Counted from the first letter of the stretch, positions 41,929-53,200 are shown. The stretch: 64,000 nucleotides of DNA from Pectobacterium carotovorum (GCA_016415585.1 CP066552.1:1116001-1180000), one strand, 5' to 3'. Made by a program: numbers and translations. The notes: generated by a model not told the origin, from the letters alone.

Positions 41929-43266
41929 ATGTCGAGTCGCAATCGCATTATCTGGCGGGAAGGCCTGTTCATTAAACCGCAGCATTTTCAACAGCAGCAA
42001 AGACACACCGATTACGCACTGCACGCGCGTCTCAGCGCCCTCAGTGATTATTTCTATGGCTTGCAGTCGCTGGCGATTAATGAGGAATACCTCAATTTTG
42101 GTCGTATCGCGCTGGTTAACGCTAGCGGAGTGATGCCTGACGGCACCGTGTTCAATATTCCGGGTGATGATGCTCTGCCGCTGCCGTTGGAGATTACCGA
42201 TGTCGCGCTGGCAAACCAGAAAGTGTATCTGGCGTTGCCGCTGGCGGTAAATGGCGTCAGTGAAGTCGGTCAACCGGGACAGGGGATCGCCAGCCGCCTG
42301 CAATCGCACCGGCATGACGTGCGCGATCTGCACAGCGACGGCGGCGACATCGTTTCTCTGGAAGTCGGCAAGGTCAGCCTGCGCCTGATGCTCGATCGTG
42401 ACGATCGCAGCGCCTATGCCTCGCTGGCGATTGCCAATATTCTGGATAAACGCCCTGACGGCGGTTTGATCCTAGATCCTAACTTTATGCCATGCAGCAT
42501 CAGCGTTACCGCGATCCCCACCTTAAAACGCTTTTTGGGTGAATCTGCCGGTTTAGTAGCAGAGCGCGCACGCAGTCTGGCGCAGCGTATTGCCGCACCG
42601 GGGCAACAGGGTGTGGCGGACGTGGCCGAATTTATGATGCTGCAATTGCTTAACCGCGCTCAGCCTAAACTGTCGCATCTGGCGCGCCTTGGCACGTTGC
42701 ACCCTGAACGCCTGCACGAAACGCTGGTTGAGCTGTGTGGTGAACTGATGACGTTTACCGATGAGTCGCGTCTGCCGCCGGAGTTCCCCGCCTATCGCCA
42801 CGAACATCAGCAGGCCAGTTTTGAGCCACTGATGATGGCGCTGCGTCAAGCCTTGAGCACCGTGCTGTCGCCGCGCGCCGTTTCCATCCAACTGAAGAAA
42901 CAGCCGTATGGCGTGATGGTGGCAATGGTTGGCGATGCGGAATTGATGGCCAGCGCCGAGTTTGTACTGGCGGTACGTGCGCGTATGCCACAGGAGCATC
43001 TGCGTAAACAGCTGCTGCAACAAACGAAGATTGCCTCCAGCGAGAAGATCCGCGAACTGATCAGTCTGCAATTGCCTGGCATCCCGCTGCTGCCACTGCC
43101 GGTCGCGCCGCGTCAGTTGCCTTATCACGCAGGTTACAGCTATTTCCAACTGGATAGACAAAGCCCTGCCTGGCAGGTGCTGGTGTCTGGCAACACGCTG
43201 GCGTTCCACATTGCCGGCGAATTCCCGGAACTGGATATGCAGCTTTGGGCTATTCGTGGTCAGTAG
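41929..43266 (+). CDS. tssK: T6SS baseplate-membrane complex connector TssK
   Basis: Trimeric receptor-binding-protein-like component linking baseplate to the TssL-TssM membrane complex. The 445-residue protein begins with the highly typical NRIIWREGLFIKPQHFQQQQ segment and has the family C-terminal region with LPGIPLLPLPVAPRQLPYHA and YSYFQL. Length is usual (about 445). Tight spacing on both sides (2 and 15 bases). Confidence 0.97.
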   Translation: MSSRNRIIWREGLFIKPQHFQQQQRHTDYALHARLSALSDYFYGLQSLAINEEYLNFGRIALVNASGVMPDGTVFNIPGDDALPLPLEITDVALANQKVYLALPLAVNGVSEVGQPGQGIASRLQSHRHDVRDLHSDGGDIVSLEVGKVSLRLMLDRDDRSAYASLAIANILDKRPDGGLILDPNFMPCSISVTAIPTLKRFLGESAGLVAERARSLAQRIAAPGQQGVADVAEFMMLQLLNRAQPKLSHLARLGTLHPERLHETLVELCGELMTFTDESRLPPEFPAYRHEHQQASFEPLMMALRQALSTVLSPRAVSIQLKKQPYGVMVAMVGDAELMASAEFVLAVRARMPQEHLRKQLLQQTKIASSEKIRELISLQLPGIPLLPLPVAPRQLPYHAGYSYFQLDRQSPAWQVLVSGNTLAFHIAGEFPELDMQLWAIRGQ

Positions 43267-43281
43267 TCAGGAGAGGAAGAG

Positions 43282-44058
43282 ATGAGCATCGAAGTGATTA
43301 AAAATGAGCAACTGGGCGATCTGCTTTTTGACCATGCCCGACAAATGGATATGGACTCTGACTACTGGTTCCGCCTGCGTGGACAAAGTATTAACCCGAT
43401 GGTGGATGCAGTCACGCCGCTGCTGGGCATGGTAGAGCGGGTCCGCCAACTTTCTGCCTATGGGGGCGTAGAGGATCTCTATCAGCGCGTGGTGTCTGAA
43501 ATTCAAGCCATTGAGCAGGAATTGCATTCTCATGGCTATGAAAACGGTGTGATTTTGTCTTTCCGCTACATTCTCTGCACCTTCATTGATGAAGCCGTGA
43601 TGGGGAGGGAGTGGGGCGGGCAAAGCATGTGGTCGGCACACTCCCTGCTGACCCGTTTTCACAATGAGACCTGGGGGGGCGAAAAAGTGTTTGTCCTGCT
43701 GGAGAAGCTGCTGGACGACCCAACCCGCTATCGCGACATTCTGGAGTTTATCTACCTTTGTCTCTGTCTGGGTTTTGAAGGGCGCTATCGGGTGATGACA
43801 CAGGGGCGTGAAGAACTGAACCGCGTCGTGAGCAAGCTGCATGACACCCTGCGCCCTGATCCTGCGAATTCGCCAACGGTTTTCCACCTGAATCTGGGGC
43901 AGCAGGCTTCGCGCTACCAGCTGCGTAGACAGGTGTCATTGCGCACGCTGTTTGTCGGCGTGTGCGTGGTTCTGGTGGCCGCCTTCGGCCTGTACCGCTA
44001 TCAGCTAACTCATCAAACCCAGGACGTACTGCGTCAACTGGGAGAATTATTACAATAA
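43282..44058 (+). CDS. tssL: T6SS inner membrane protein TssL (DotU family)
   Basis: Inner-membrane partner of TssM related to IcmH/DotU of type IV systems. The 258-residue protein has a cytoplasmic helical domain containing CTFIDEAVMG, the ETWGGEKVFVLLEKL segment and LCLGFEGRY, and one C-terminal transmembrane helix (about residues 226-246, TLFVGVCVVLVAAFGLY). There is no peptidoglycan-binding domain at the C-terminus, so it is the short form. ClpV follows after 13 bases. Confidence 0.97.
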   Translation: MSIEVIKNEQLGDLLFDHARQMDMDSDYWFRLRGQSINPMVDAVTPLLGMVERVRQLSAYGGVEDLYQRVVSEIQAIEQELHSHGYENGVILSFRYILCTFIDEAVMGREWGGQSMWSAHSLLTRFHNETWGGEKVFVLLEKLLDDPTRYRDILEFIYLCLCLGFEGRYRVMTQGREELNRVVSKLHDTLRPDPANSPTVFHLNLGQQASRYQLRRQVSLRTLFVGVCVVLVAAFGLYRYQLTHQTQDVLRQLGELLQ

Positions 44059-44071
44059 CAGGAGCTACACC

Positions 44072-46669
44072 GTGATTCGAATTGAACTGCCGACACTGGT
44101 TGAACGACTCAACCCCGTGTGCCGTCATATGCTGGAAGAAGCGGCGGCACTCTGTATTCAACATCAGGGTGCGGAAATCCGTATTGAGCACCTGTTGATG
44201 AAAATGCTGGAAACGCCGCTGTGCGATGTACGCCAGATCCTCAAGCGTGCGGGCGTGGATGCGGACGAGCTGTCTTCGCTGCTGTTGCCTTCCTCCATGG
44301 ATAAAGAATTTGACGCGGGCTATCCCTCATTCTCTCCTCTGCTGGTGGAGTGGTTACAGGATAGCTGGCTGCTGGCCTCGGCTGAGTTTCAACACGTACG
44401 CCTGCGCAGCGGCATCTTGCTGCTGGTCCTGCTGCTGACGCCCAATCGCTATGTGGCAGGTGCGGTATCCCGCCCGCTGGCGCAGATTAACCGTGAGCTT
44501 TTACGCCAGCAGTTTGATGAGTGGGTAAAGGATTCGGTGGAAACGGAAGTCGCGGTGCAATCCGCCACGGCTGAACAGGCTGCTGCGGCGAACACGCAAC
44601 TCTCTCGCTATACCCAAAACGTGACGGAGTCTGCCCGACAAGGGCAACTGGATCCGGTGCTGTGCCGCGATCATGAAATCGATCTGATGATCGACATTCT
44701 GTCCCGCCGTCGTAAAAACAACCCGATCGTGGTCGGGGAAGCGGGCGTCGGTAAAAGTGCGCTGATCGAAGGGCTGGCGCTGCGAATTGTTGCGGGTGCC
44801 GTACCGGAAAGATTACGGGATGTGGAACTGCTTACCCTCGACCTGGGGGCGATGCAGGCCGGTGCCTCGGTTAAAGGTGAATTTGAGAAACGCTTCAAAG
44901 GCGTGATGCAGGAAGTGAAGGATGCGCCGCGCCCGATCATTCTGTTTATCGATGAAGCGCATACGCTCATCGGGGCAGGCAATCAGGCCGGTGGGTTAGA
45001 CGTTTCCAACCTGCTCAAGCCTGCACTGGCGCGCGGTGAACTGCGCACCATCGCGGCCACGACCTGGAGCGAGTACAAAAAATACGTCGAGAAAGACGCC
45101 GCGCTCTCCCGCCGTTTCCAGCTCGTCAAAGTCGGTGAACCAAACGCGGAAGAAGCCACGGTTATCCTGCGTGGGCTGCGCGGTATCTATGAAAAAGCAC
45201 ACGGCGTCCTGATTGATGAAGACGCGCTTCAGGCGGCCGCGCAGCTGTCGGCGCGTTACATCTCCGGTCGTCAACTGCCCGATAAGGCAATCGACGTGCT
45301 GGATACTGCCAGCGCGCGCGTAGCCATTAATCTGACGACGCCACCGCGTGCGGTCAGCCAGCTACAGACGCGCCTACATCAGCAGGAAATGGAAATCACC
45401 CAGCTTGAGCGTCAGGCGCGTATTGGTCTGGGCAATACCGAAGAACGCTTAGCCGAACTGCGTGACGCCCGCGAAGCTGGTGCGGTGCAACTGGCACAGC
45501 TGGAAGCCGATTGGCAGCAGCAGAAAACACAGGTTCAGCGCGTGATTGAACTGCGCACGGGGCTGCTGGATGAAGAGCAGTCTGTCGATTTTGATGCGGT
45601 GTCGGCGGCGGCAGAACTGGCGGCCTGTGAACAGGCGCTGGAAGCACTGCAACACGCCTCTGTACTGGTTTCCCCTCACGTTGATAAAACGCAGATTGCG
45701 GCCGTTATTGCCGAGTGGACCGGCGTGCCGCTGAATCGCATCTCACAGAGTGAAATGGATGTCGTCACGCGCCTGCCTGAATTCCTGGGGGATTTAATTA
45801 AAGGGCAGCAGTTGGCAATTGCTCAATTGCATAAACACCTGCTGACCGCGCGTGCGGATCTTCGTCGTCCGGGACGTCCGCTGGGGGCCTTCCTATTGGT
45901 CGGGCCGAGCGGTGTCGGTAAAACGGAAACCGTGCTCCAGATTGCCGACCTGATGTTTGGCGGACGCAACTATCTGACCACCATCAATATGTCCGAATAT
46001 CAGGAAAAGCATACGGTTTCACGCCTGATCGGTTCACCTCCCGGTTACGTCGGGTTTGGTGAAGGCGGTGTATTGACCGAAGCCATCCGCCAGAAACCGT
46101 ATTCTGTGGTGCTGCTGGATGAGGTGGAGAAGGCACACCCGGATGTCCTGAACCTGTTCTATCAGGCGTTTGATAAAGGTGAACTGGCTGATGGTGAAGG
46201 CCGAGTCATCGACTGCCGCAACGTGGTGTTCTTCCTGACGTCCAACCTCGGCTTCCAGACTATCGTGAACTATGCCGATCAGGCGGATGTGTTGCTGGAT
46301 GCGCTCTATCCTGAGCTGGCAGCCTTCTTCAAACCTGCGCTGTTAGCCCGCATGGAAGTCATCCCTTATCTGCCACTGGCACATGCCACCCTAGTCGAGA
46401 TCGTGCAGGGCAAATTGTCGCGTCTGATTTCTCTGTTGCAACAGCGCTTTGGGGCAGAAGTGATTATTGAGAATGAGGTGCCGGAGGAGATTCTTCGGTT
46501 GGCGAACCGCAGCGAAAACGGGGCTCGTATGCTCGAGTCGGTGATTGATGGCGCATTGCTGCCACCTGTCTCGCTACAGCTACTGCAACGACTGTCTGCG
46601 GGGCAACCCGTCAGCCGTATTCATTTCCGTGTCGAAGCCGGCCAGTTCCAGACTGAGGTGGAGGGCTGA
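44072..46669 (+). CDS. clpV: T6SS sheath-recycling ATPase TssH (ClpV)
   Basis: AAA+ unfoldase that disassembles contracted TssBC sheaths. The 865-residue protein has an N-terminal sheath-binding domain (residues 1-160), a first ATPase with Walker A GEAGVGKS (222-229) and Walker B LFIDEA (291-296), a coiled-coil middle domain (about 410-540), a second ATPase with Walker A GPSGVGKT (near 612) and a C-terminal ClpB-type domain. A QEKHTVSRLIGSPPGYVGF pore-loop region is present. It lies 2 bases before the sigma-54 activator gene. Confidence 0.98.
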   Translation: MIRIELPTLVERLNPVCRHMLEEAAALCIQHQGAEIRIEHLLMKMLETPLCDVRQILKRAGVDADELSSLLLPSSMDKEFDAGYPSFSPLLVEWLQDSWLLASAEFQHVRLRSGILLLVLLLTPNRYVAGAVSRPLAQINRELLRQQFDEWVKDSVETEVAVQSATAEQAAAANTQLSRYTQNVTESARQGQLDPVLCRDHEIDLMIDILSRRRKNNPIVVGEAGVGKSALIEGLALRIVAGAVPERLRDVELLTLDLGAMQAGASVKGEFEKRFKGVMQEVKDAPRPIILFIDEAHTLIGAGNQAGGLDVSNLLKPALARGELRTIAATTWSEYKKYVEKDAALSRRFQLVKVGEPNAEEATVILRGLRGIYEKAHGVLIDEDALQAAAQLSARYISGRQLPDKAIDVLDTASARVAINLTTPPRAVSQLQTRLHQQEMEITQLERQARIGLGNTEERLAELRDAREAGAVQLAQLEADWQQQKTQVQRVIELRTGLLDEEQSVDFDAVSAAAELAACEQALEALQHASVLVSPHVDKTQIAAVIAEWTGVPLNRISQSEMDVVTRLPEFLGDLIKGQQLAIAQLHKHLLTARADLRRPGRPLGAFLLVGPSGVGKTETVLQIADLMFGGRNYLTTINMSEYQEKHTVSRLIGSPPGYVGFGEGGVLTEAIRQKPYSVVLLDEVEKAHPDVLNLFYQAFDKGELADGEGRVIDCRNVVFFLTSNLGFQTIVNYADQADVLLDALYPELAAFFKPALLARMEVIPYLPLAHATLVEIVQGKLSRLISLLQQRFGAEVIIENEVPEEILRLANRSENGARMLESVIDGALLPPVSLQLLQRLSAGQPVSRIHFRVEAGQFQTEVEG

Positions 46670-46671
46670 GT

Positions 46672-48210
46672 ATGCAACATGCCCTCGAACTGGCGCTCGC
46701 ACTCACCCGACAGCATGATGAGGCCGGTCTGTGCGACTGGCTGCTAGAGACGATGCAGGTCGCCTGGCAGCCTCAAGGGATGCTGCTGGGTATGGTGGAT
46801 GTCAGCGGCAGACTGCTGACCTGCCAAGGACGAGTGCATGAGACGCCAGTGGCGTTGAATCTGGGAGTGGATGATTTTAGCCACCCGCTGGCTTATGCGT
46901 TGCATAAGAATCAGGCACGTACTTGGGATTCTCTCTATGGTGGAGCTCGCATTGAGCACCGCGAGTTTCGGCAAATGCTGGTCTCTGTTGGGACGAATTG
47001 CGGGCTTCACGCGCTGCCGCTGCTGTCGGACAGCGGCAAGCCGCTGGCGGTGCTGGCATTGTTGGATATGCCAACGCGCTTGCAAACGCTGCATCAGCAG
47101 GGTGAGTGCGAACAGTTGGCACAGGTGTTTTGCCGCCAGCTTATGCTACTGCGTGAGTTGGCACACACCCGGCGGGAACAGGTCGCACTGAGAGATTCGC
47201 TCCGCCAGATTAAGGATGAAGGGCTGAGCCGTCGTGAGCAGAAAAAGCGGGTAGAAGCCACGCTAATTGGTCGCTCTGTCGTCATTAAAGCGCTGCATCA
47301 GCAGATCTATCAGGCGGCAAAACACCGGCTTTCGGTGCTGATCCAGGGCGAAACCGGTTCAGGGAAAGAAGTGGTGGCGCGCCTGCTGCATGAGTGTTCC
47401 GAACGGGCCGACAAACCCTTTGTTGCCATCAACTGTGCCGCGATCCCCGAAAACCTGATTGAAAGCGAACTATTTGGCTATCAGAAGGGGGCGTTCTCCG
47501 GTGCGCAAAGCAACAAAATTGGTCTGGTCGAGCAGGCCAACGGCGGAACCCTGTTTTTGGATGAAGTCGGCGATATGCCGCAGTCCATGCAGGCCAAGTT
47601 GTTAAGAGTATTGGAAACGCACAGCTTCCGTCCCCTCGGTGCGGAAAGAGAGGTTCATTCTGATTTTCGTCTGATTGCGGCGACGCATCAGCCGCTGGAA
47701 CAGCAGGTGTCTGACGGGGTATTCCGGCAGGATCTCTATCATCGCCTCTGCCAGTGCCTGTTGCAGGTCGCGCCGCTGCGTGAGCGGCCGGATGATATTC
47801 GCCTGCTGTGTGAACACTTCATCGGTCAGTTTGCCGATAAGCAACAAAAACACGTTGGATCCTTGAGCCGAGCTTTCCTGCGCCAACTGGTGGGATACGA
47901 TTTCCCCGGCAATGTGCGGGAGTTGCGTAACCTGCTGGAAGTTGCCTGTGCGCATACGCTGGACGGTGAAGCGCTGTCCCTGACATCGTTGCCCCCCGAA
48001 TTGCGTGACCGGCTGACGAGCAGTACAGCTGAGGAACAGGATCGTTATCAGCATATCCACGATTTACGTATCGCCACACAGCGGTATGAAGCCGCTGTGA
48101 TTGAGGCGCGTTTACGGCAGTTTCAAGGCAACCGCCTGCTGGTGGCCGATAGCCTCAATATCCCTAAACGTACCCTCGACCACAAATGCCAGAAGCTGGA
48201 GGTAAATTGA
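46672..48210 (+). CDS. vasH: Sigma-54-dependent transcriptional activator VasH
   Basis: Bacterial enhancer-binding protein that activates sigma-54 promoters of T6SS genes, as shown for VasH in Vibrio cholerae. The 512-residue protein has an N-terminal GAF-like sensory region (about 1-170), a central AAA+ domain with Walker A GETGSGKE (226-233) and the sigma-54 contact loop GAFSGA (273-278; the usual form is GAFTGA), and a Fis-type helix-turn-helix at the C-terminus (VADSLNIPKRTLDHKCQKL). It lies inside the structural operon, and a strong sigma-54 site precedes hcp at 57063. It has no receiver domain. Confidence 0.95.
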   Translation: MQHALELALALTRQHDEAGLCDWLLETMQVAWQPQGMLLGMVDVSGRLLTCQGRVHETPVALNLGVDDFSHPLAYALHKNQARTWDSLYGGARIEHREFRQMLVSVGTNCGLHALPLLSDSGKPLAVLALLDMPTRLQTLHQQGECEQLAQVFCRQLMLLRELAHTRREQVALRDSLRQIKDEGLSRREQKKRVEATLIGRSVVIKALHQQIYQAAKHRLSVLIQGETGSGKEVVARLLHECSERADKPFVAINCAAIPENLIESELFGYQKGAFSGAQSNKIGLVEQANGGTLFLDEVGDMPQSMQAKLLRVLETHSFRPLGAEREVHSDFRLIAATHQPLEQQVSDGVFRQDLYHRLCQCLLQVAPLRERPDDIRLLCEHFIGQFADKQQKHVGSLSRAFLRQLVGYDFPGNVRELRNLLEVACAHTLDGEALSLTSLPPELRDRLTSSTAEEQDRYQHIHDLRIATQRYEAAVIEARLRQFQGNRLLVADSLNIPKRTLDHKCQKLEVN

Positions 48211-48770
48211 TGTTTCTGACGATGGCACCCTTACTGTTGGCAACCGCCGCGACCCCCGATCCTGCCTGGCAGTCATTATGGGAACAGTGCCAGAATGAAA
48301 CGGCTTCGGAGATCCGGCTCGCTTGCTATGACGCGCTGGGCCGGGAAGCTGAGCGCACCGGTACGCTGTCCCCACGGGGAGATAATGCGGCTGCTGGCGG
48401 AGCGTTTCAACTGGGACGTGAAGCGGACAGCGGCGATATGACGCTCACCCGCGCACTGGCTGATGGTCATACGCTGGTGATTAGCTGCGCCAGCAATATT
48501 ACGCACTTGCGCTTAACGCTCAGCGAACCCTGGAAAGGGGAGTCCGTCACGGCACAGTTGGATGGCGTAACGGTGTCCGACAGTTGGTTTATCCGCAATC
48601 GCGGGCTGCTGCTGGAATCGGGACGCGGCTTGCCCGCGATTGATGCGTTAAAGCGCTGGATTGGGCATCGCGAACTGGTGCTTAACGGCACGGACGGTCA
48701 CGCACTGCGTATCGAACTCGCGGGGCTGGGCGAAGCAGTAGCGCCGCTGCGTCAGCAGTGTCACTGGTAA
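48210..48770 (+). CDS. vasI: T6SS-associated protein VasI (TagO family)
   Basis: The 186-residue protein has a short signal peptide (MFLTMAPLLLATAATPD) and the VasI/TagO features: an early paired-cysteine segment (WEQCQNETASEIRLACYDAL), a beta-rich body and a final cysteine (QQCHW). The start is ATG at 48210, overlapping the vasH stop (TGATG), with GGAGG in front; a reading from 48186 is rejected for lack of conservation and its overlap with vasH. It is periplasmic; exact role in the VAS-type T6SS is not settled. Confidence 0.88.
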   Translation: MFLTMAPLLLATAATPDPAWQSLWEQCQNETASEIRLACYDALGREAERTGTLSPRGDNAAAGGAFQLGREADSGDMTLTRALADGHTLVISCASNITHLRLTLSEPWKGESVTAQLDGVTVSDSWFIRNRGLLLESGRGLPAIDALKRWIGHRELVLNGTDGHALRIELAGLGEAVAPLRQQCHW

Positions 48771-48781
48771 AGGAGGCGTTT

Positions 48782-50200
48782 ATGCATGCACATCCTTGGT
48801 GTAAACGCCTGCAAACCTCGTTACCGGATGAGCGGTTGCGTGCGGCAGTATTGGCTGACGATCCGCTCTGGGAAAAAGTAGAAACGGAGCTGGTCAAACT
48901 TGGCTCGCTGGCGCATAACCAGGTCGACCTTAACGTGGTGGCGGGGTATTGCCTGACGTTACTGGAAAGCAAAACCAAAGACATGCGGGTATTGGTGCAG
49001 CTATTACGCTGCTTACAACACCCAGCTAAAGCAACACCGTTTTCCACCGCGCTGATGCTGCTGGACAGCTGGCTGGAGAGTTACTGGGTAACCGCGTGGC
49101 CTGCCAGTCCGGTTCAGAAACAGAAGTTGATGATCCAGATTGTTCGGCGTTTTGAGAGCGTACTTCCTCGTATTGCAGAAAGTGCATCCAGCGCAGAGCT
49201 GGAGCAATTACAGCAATTAACTGAGCAGGTGGCGGCCCGCTGGGGCGAACTGGCGAGCGACAAAGCGGCGCTGATGGATGAGCTGGTGCAGGGCGTTAAG
49301 CGCGCTAGACAGCGACAGCAGGCGCAGGAACAGGCGAATCAGACGGCAAAACCGACCCCAGCAGAGAGCGGTAGCTCTGGTGGGAGTGAAACCAGCGCCA
49401 GGGCTGCTTCGACGCCCGTCAGTTCGGTGGAGATTAATTCATCCGACGAGCGCAGCTGGCGGCAAACCCAACTGAACGTCGCGGCGCTGCTGGTTGAGCG
49501 CCATCCCGATTCACCGATGGGTTACCGTCTGCGACGCCACGCTATCTGGTCCGGCATTGCCACACCGCCGATGTCGTCCAAGGGAAATAAAACTCAGTTG
49601 GCCCCCGTCTCGTCAGACCGCGTGGATGAATACCAAAGTGCGCTGGCTCAGGCTGATTTGGCGCTGTGGGAACGCATAGAACAAAGTCTGGTGCTGGCAC
49701 CTTACTGGTTTGATGGCCACATGTTGTCCGCCTCGGTGGCCTCACGGCTGGGACACGTTTCCGTCGCCAATGCGATTGCCGAAGAGCTTTCTGCGTTTAT
49801 TCAGCGTGTGCCTGAGCTGCGTGAGCTGGCGTTCAGCGATGGCGCACCTTTTCTGACGGGGAAGTGTAGTCAGTGGTTGCAGTCCAGCCAGCCGGTTCGC
49901 GGCGGTGGCGGTGCACGACAGGACGATCTGGTGACAGAGGCGGCGGCCTGTCGGGATGAAAAAGGCATCGGGGCGGCGATGGTGTTATTGGATGAGCGCA
50001 TGCGTCGCATGAAAGAGCCTCGCGATCGCTTTTATGCCGAGTTAGTACTGGCGGATTTACTCGCCGAAGAAGGGATGAAGTCATTGGCAGCACAGCACTA
50101 TCAGCACATGTGGCAGGAAAGCCAACAATTGGGCCTGATGCAATGGGAACCGGGAATGGTCAGCCGCGTGGAGCGGTTGGCGGCATCCCGCAAAAAATAA
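48782..50200 (+). CDS. tssA: T6SS TssA family protein (VasJ type)
   Basis: TssA proteins start or cap the growing tube and sheath. The 472-residue protein has an N-terminal ImpA-like domain (about 1-130), a low-complexity linker rich in Ser, Ala and Gln (about 180-225) and a C-terminal VasJ-type helical domain with the GYRLRRHAIWSGI and EELSAFIQRVPELRELAFSD segments. The ATG at 48782 follows AAAGGAGG at 6 bases, better than the in-frame start at 48758. It lies between vasI and tssM. Confidence 0.93.
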   Translation: MHAHPWCKRLQTSLPDERLRAAVLADDPLWEKVETELVKLGSLAHNQVDLNVVAGYCLTLLESKTKDMRVLVQLLRCLQHPAKATPFSTALMLLDSWLESYWVTAWPASPVQKQKLMIQIVRRFESVLPRIAESASSAELEQLQQLTEQVAARWGELASDKAALMDELVQGVKRARQRQQAQEQANQTAKPTPAESGSSGGSETSARAASTPVSSVEINSSDERSWRQTQLNVAALLVERHPDSPMGYRLRRHAIWSGIATPPMSSKGNKTQLAPVSSDRVDEYQSALAQADLALWERIEQSLVLAPYWFDGHMLSASVASRLGHVSVANAIAEELSAFIQRVPELRELAFSDGAPFLTGKCSQWLQSSQPVRGGGGARQDDLVTEAAACRDEKGIGAAMVLLDERMRRMKEPRDRFYAELVLADLLAEEGMKSLAAQHYQHMWQESQQLGLMQWEPGMVSRVERLAASRKK

Positions 50201-50224
50201 GACATTCGGAGTGAATGGTCACTT

Positions 50225-53200
50225 ATGTTTAAAACAATCATAACCTTTCTACGCAAGCAGTTGCCTAAACTGAAACCCTCCTGGCTGCTTTTGGGCGTGC
50301 TACTGTGGGTTGTCGTGTTAGTTCTGGCCTGGTGGCTGGGGCCGCGTTTGACGGTGGGCGAGTCCCGTCCGTTGCAGGGAATCTGGGGCCGTGTGGTGTT
50401 CACGCTGGTCTGGCTGTGGCTGGCGTTTTCCTACAGCGCCTGGCTGGTCTGGCGTCGCGTGCAGCAGATGCGGGCGGAACGCCATGAACAGCAGGTGATT
50501 GAGCAGGATCCCTTACAGGGGTTTGTCGATAGCCAGCAGACGTTTCTCGATCGCTGGCTAGAGGCGTTTCAGACCCAGTTGGGTAAAAAAGCACTGTATG
50601 CGATGCCCTGGTATCTGACGATTGGTCTGGCGGGCAGTGGCAAAAGCAGCCTGATCCATCGCGCCAATCCGGCAAACAAAATGAATCCGAAGCTGGATGC
50701 GGAGCTGCGAGATGTGGCGGCAGGCCAGCAGGTGAGCAGTTGGGTCGGGGAATCCGCGGTGATTTGGGACCCCAGCGGACAGCTACTTGCCCAGCCTGAA
50801 CTGGAGGGCGATTCACTCGGGCAGCGTCATGCTCGTCTGTGGCAGCACTTGCTACAGTGGCTCAGTGAAAACCGCCGCCGCCAGCCGCTCAACGGTCTGG
50901 TACTTACGCTAGATATCTCCTGGCTGGCGCAGGCTGGCGTCGCAGATCGCAAAGCCTACGCGCAGGTCATGCGCGCCCGCCTGCAGGAAATTTCCGTCAA
51001 CATCAATACACGCTTACCAGTGTATATCGCGCTGACCCGGTTGGATATGCTGAGCGGCTTCGACAAGGTTTATCGCCAGTTGAACCGTGAAGCGCGTCAG
51101 GCGGTATTAGGGGTCACGTTTACTCCGCAGGCGAGCAACAGTAAAGGCTGGTTAGAAGAGCTGGAACGCTTCTGGGACGAGTGGGTCACGCACCTGAATG
51201 ACAACCTGCCAGACATGCTGCTGACGCAATCGGACAGAAGTGTGCGCAATTCGCTGTTCTCGTTCGTTCGCCAACTGGCTGGCGTGAAAGATTACGTGAT
51301 GGACGTGCTGACGGAAACGTTAGCGACGGGCGAGGATCGCGCGTTCCTGATTCGCGGCGTCTACGTCAGCTCTGTCTATCAACAAGGGGTGCCGTTCGAT
51401 GCCTTTGCGCAGTCGGCTTCCCGACGTTATCAACTGCCCGAGCCGATTAACCCTGCGCTGCGCGGTGAATCGAATACGTTCTTTGTACAGCGCCTTTTCC
51501 CTGACGTCATTTTCCCTGAGGCCAGTCTAGCGGGCGAAAACCGGCTGCATAGCCTGTATCGTCGACGTCGGCTGAGTATCGGCGTCGGCTGTATGCTACT
51601 CGCCAGTCTGGCGCTGATTGGCAGCTGGCACCATTTCTACCGGGTCAATGAAGAAGCCGGACGTAACGTCCTGACGAAAGCTCAGGCTTTTATCGGTACC
51701 AATGAGCTGGAAGGTCAGCAGGGCTACGGCTATCAGCAGTTGCCGCGTCTGAATTTGATTCGCGATGCGACCTTATCCTTTGGTAATTACCATGAGCGCA
51801 CGCCGCTGCTGGCCGACCTTGGCCTGTATCAGGGCGACAAGATTGGGCCTCATGTTGAAGGCACCTATCTGCAAATGCTGAACCAGCGTTTTCTCCCTGC
51901 GGTGATGCAAGGGCTGCTGGAAGATCTGAATCAGGCACCGGCCAATAGTGAGCAAAAGCTGACGATTCTGCGCGTGATGCGGATGCTGGATGATGCGTCA
52001 GGGCGCAATAAATCGCTGGTTGAACAGTTTATGGCGCAGCGTTGGCAGAAGGCATTTCCCGGACAGGGCAACGTGCAGGAACAGCTGATGCAGCATCTGG
52101 ATTACGCCCTTGAGCACACCGATTGGCACAAGGCACGTGAGCAAAAAGATGCGGTAGCGATCAGCACTTTTGCACCCTTTAATCAGCCGATTACGCTGGC
52201 CCAGCAGGAACTGAGCAAGCTGCCGATGTATCAGCGCGTTTATCAGAGCCTGGTGATGAAGGCGACGCAGGTGCTCCCGCCAGATTTAGCCATTCGTGAT
52301 GAAGTCGGGCCGACCTTTGATCCGGTGTTTTCCCTACGTAATGACAAAGCAGGAAGCGTGCCTCGGCTGCTGACGTATCCCGGCTTTAGCGATTATTACC
52401 TCAAGCAGGACAAAGCGCTGTTAGAGCTGACGGCGCTGGATGCCTGGGTGCTGGGACAGCGTGAACGTGCACAGTTCAGCGAGGCCGATCGGCGGGAAAT
52501 TCTGCGTCAGGTGAATGACCGCTACATTACGGATTACATCAACCAGTGGCAAAAAGTGCTGGCGAACATTGATGTGCAGACGCTCGATACGCCGGAGCAG
52601 GCGCTCGATATTCTCACTGATATTACCGGCAACGATCAGCCCTTCCAGCGTGTGCTGACCACGGTGAGTGATAACACTCGTATCCGTAAGCTATCTGATG
52701 ATGATAACGACACGGCGCAGAGTATTAACACGCGTACTGGTCGTCCGTTTATGACCATCAATGCGGCGCTGAGCGGACGCGGTGAGCAGGGGCCGCTGGT
52801 GCAAGAGGTCAATCAGAAGCTGACCGATCTCTATCACTATCTCGATCAGATCGTCAACGCGACCGATCCGGGGCAGGCGGCGTTGAAAGCGGTGCAGGCG
52901 CGGCAGGGGAATAAGTTTGCCGATCCGGTGTTCGCCTTACAGCAATATGCCCGCAGTCTTCCCGCGCCGCTGGATCGCTGGGTAGGGCAATTAGCCGGAG
53001 AGAGCGCGAGTCTGGTGACCGGGCTGGCGATGTCGTCGCTGAATCAGGAATGGCTGGATAAAGTCGTCACGCCATTCAATGAGAAGCTGGCGGATCGTTA
53101 CCCCTTCGACCCGTCATCGAACAAGGATGTGCCGCTATCAGAAATGGAAATGTTCTTCATGACTGGCGGGACGTTGGACAGCTTCTATCAAACCAACCTC

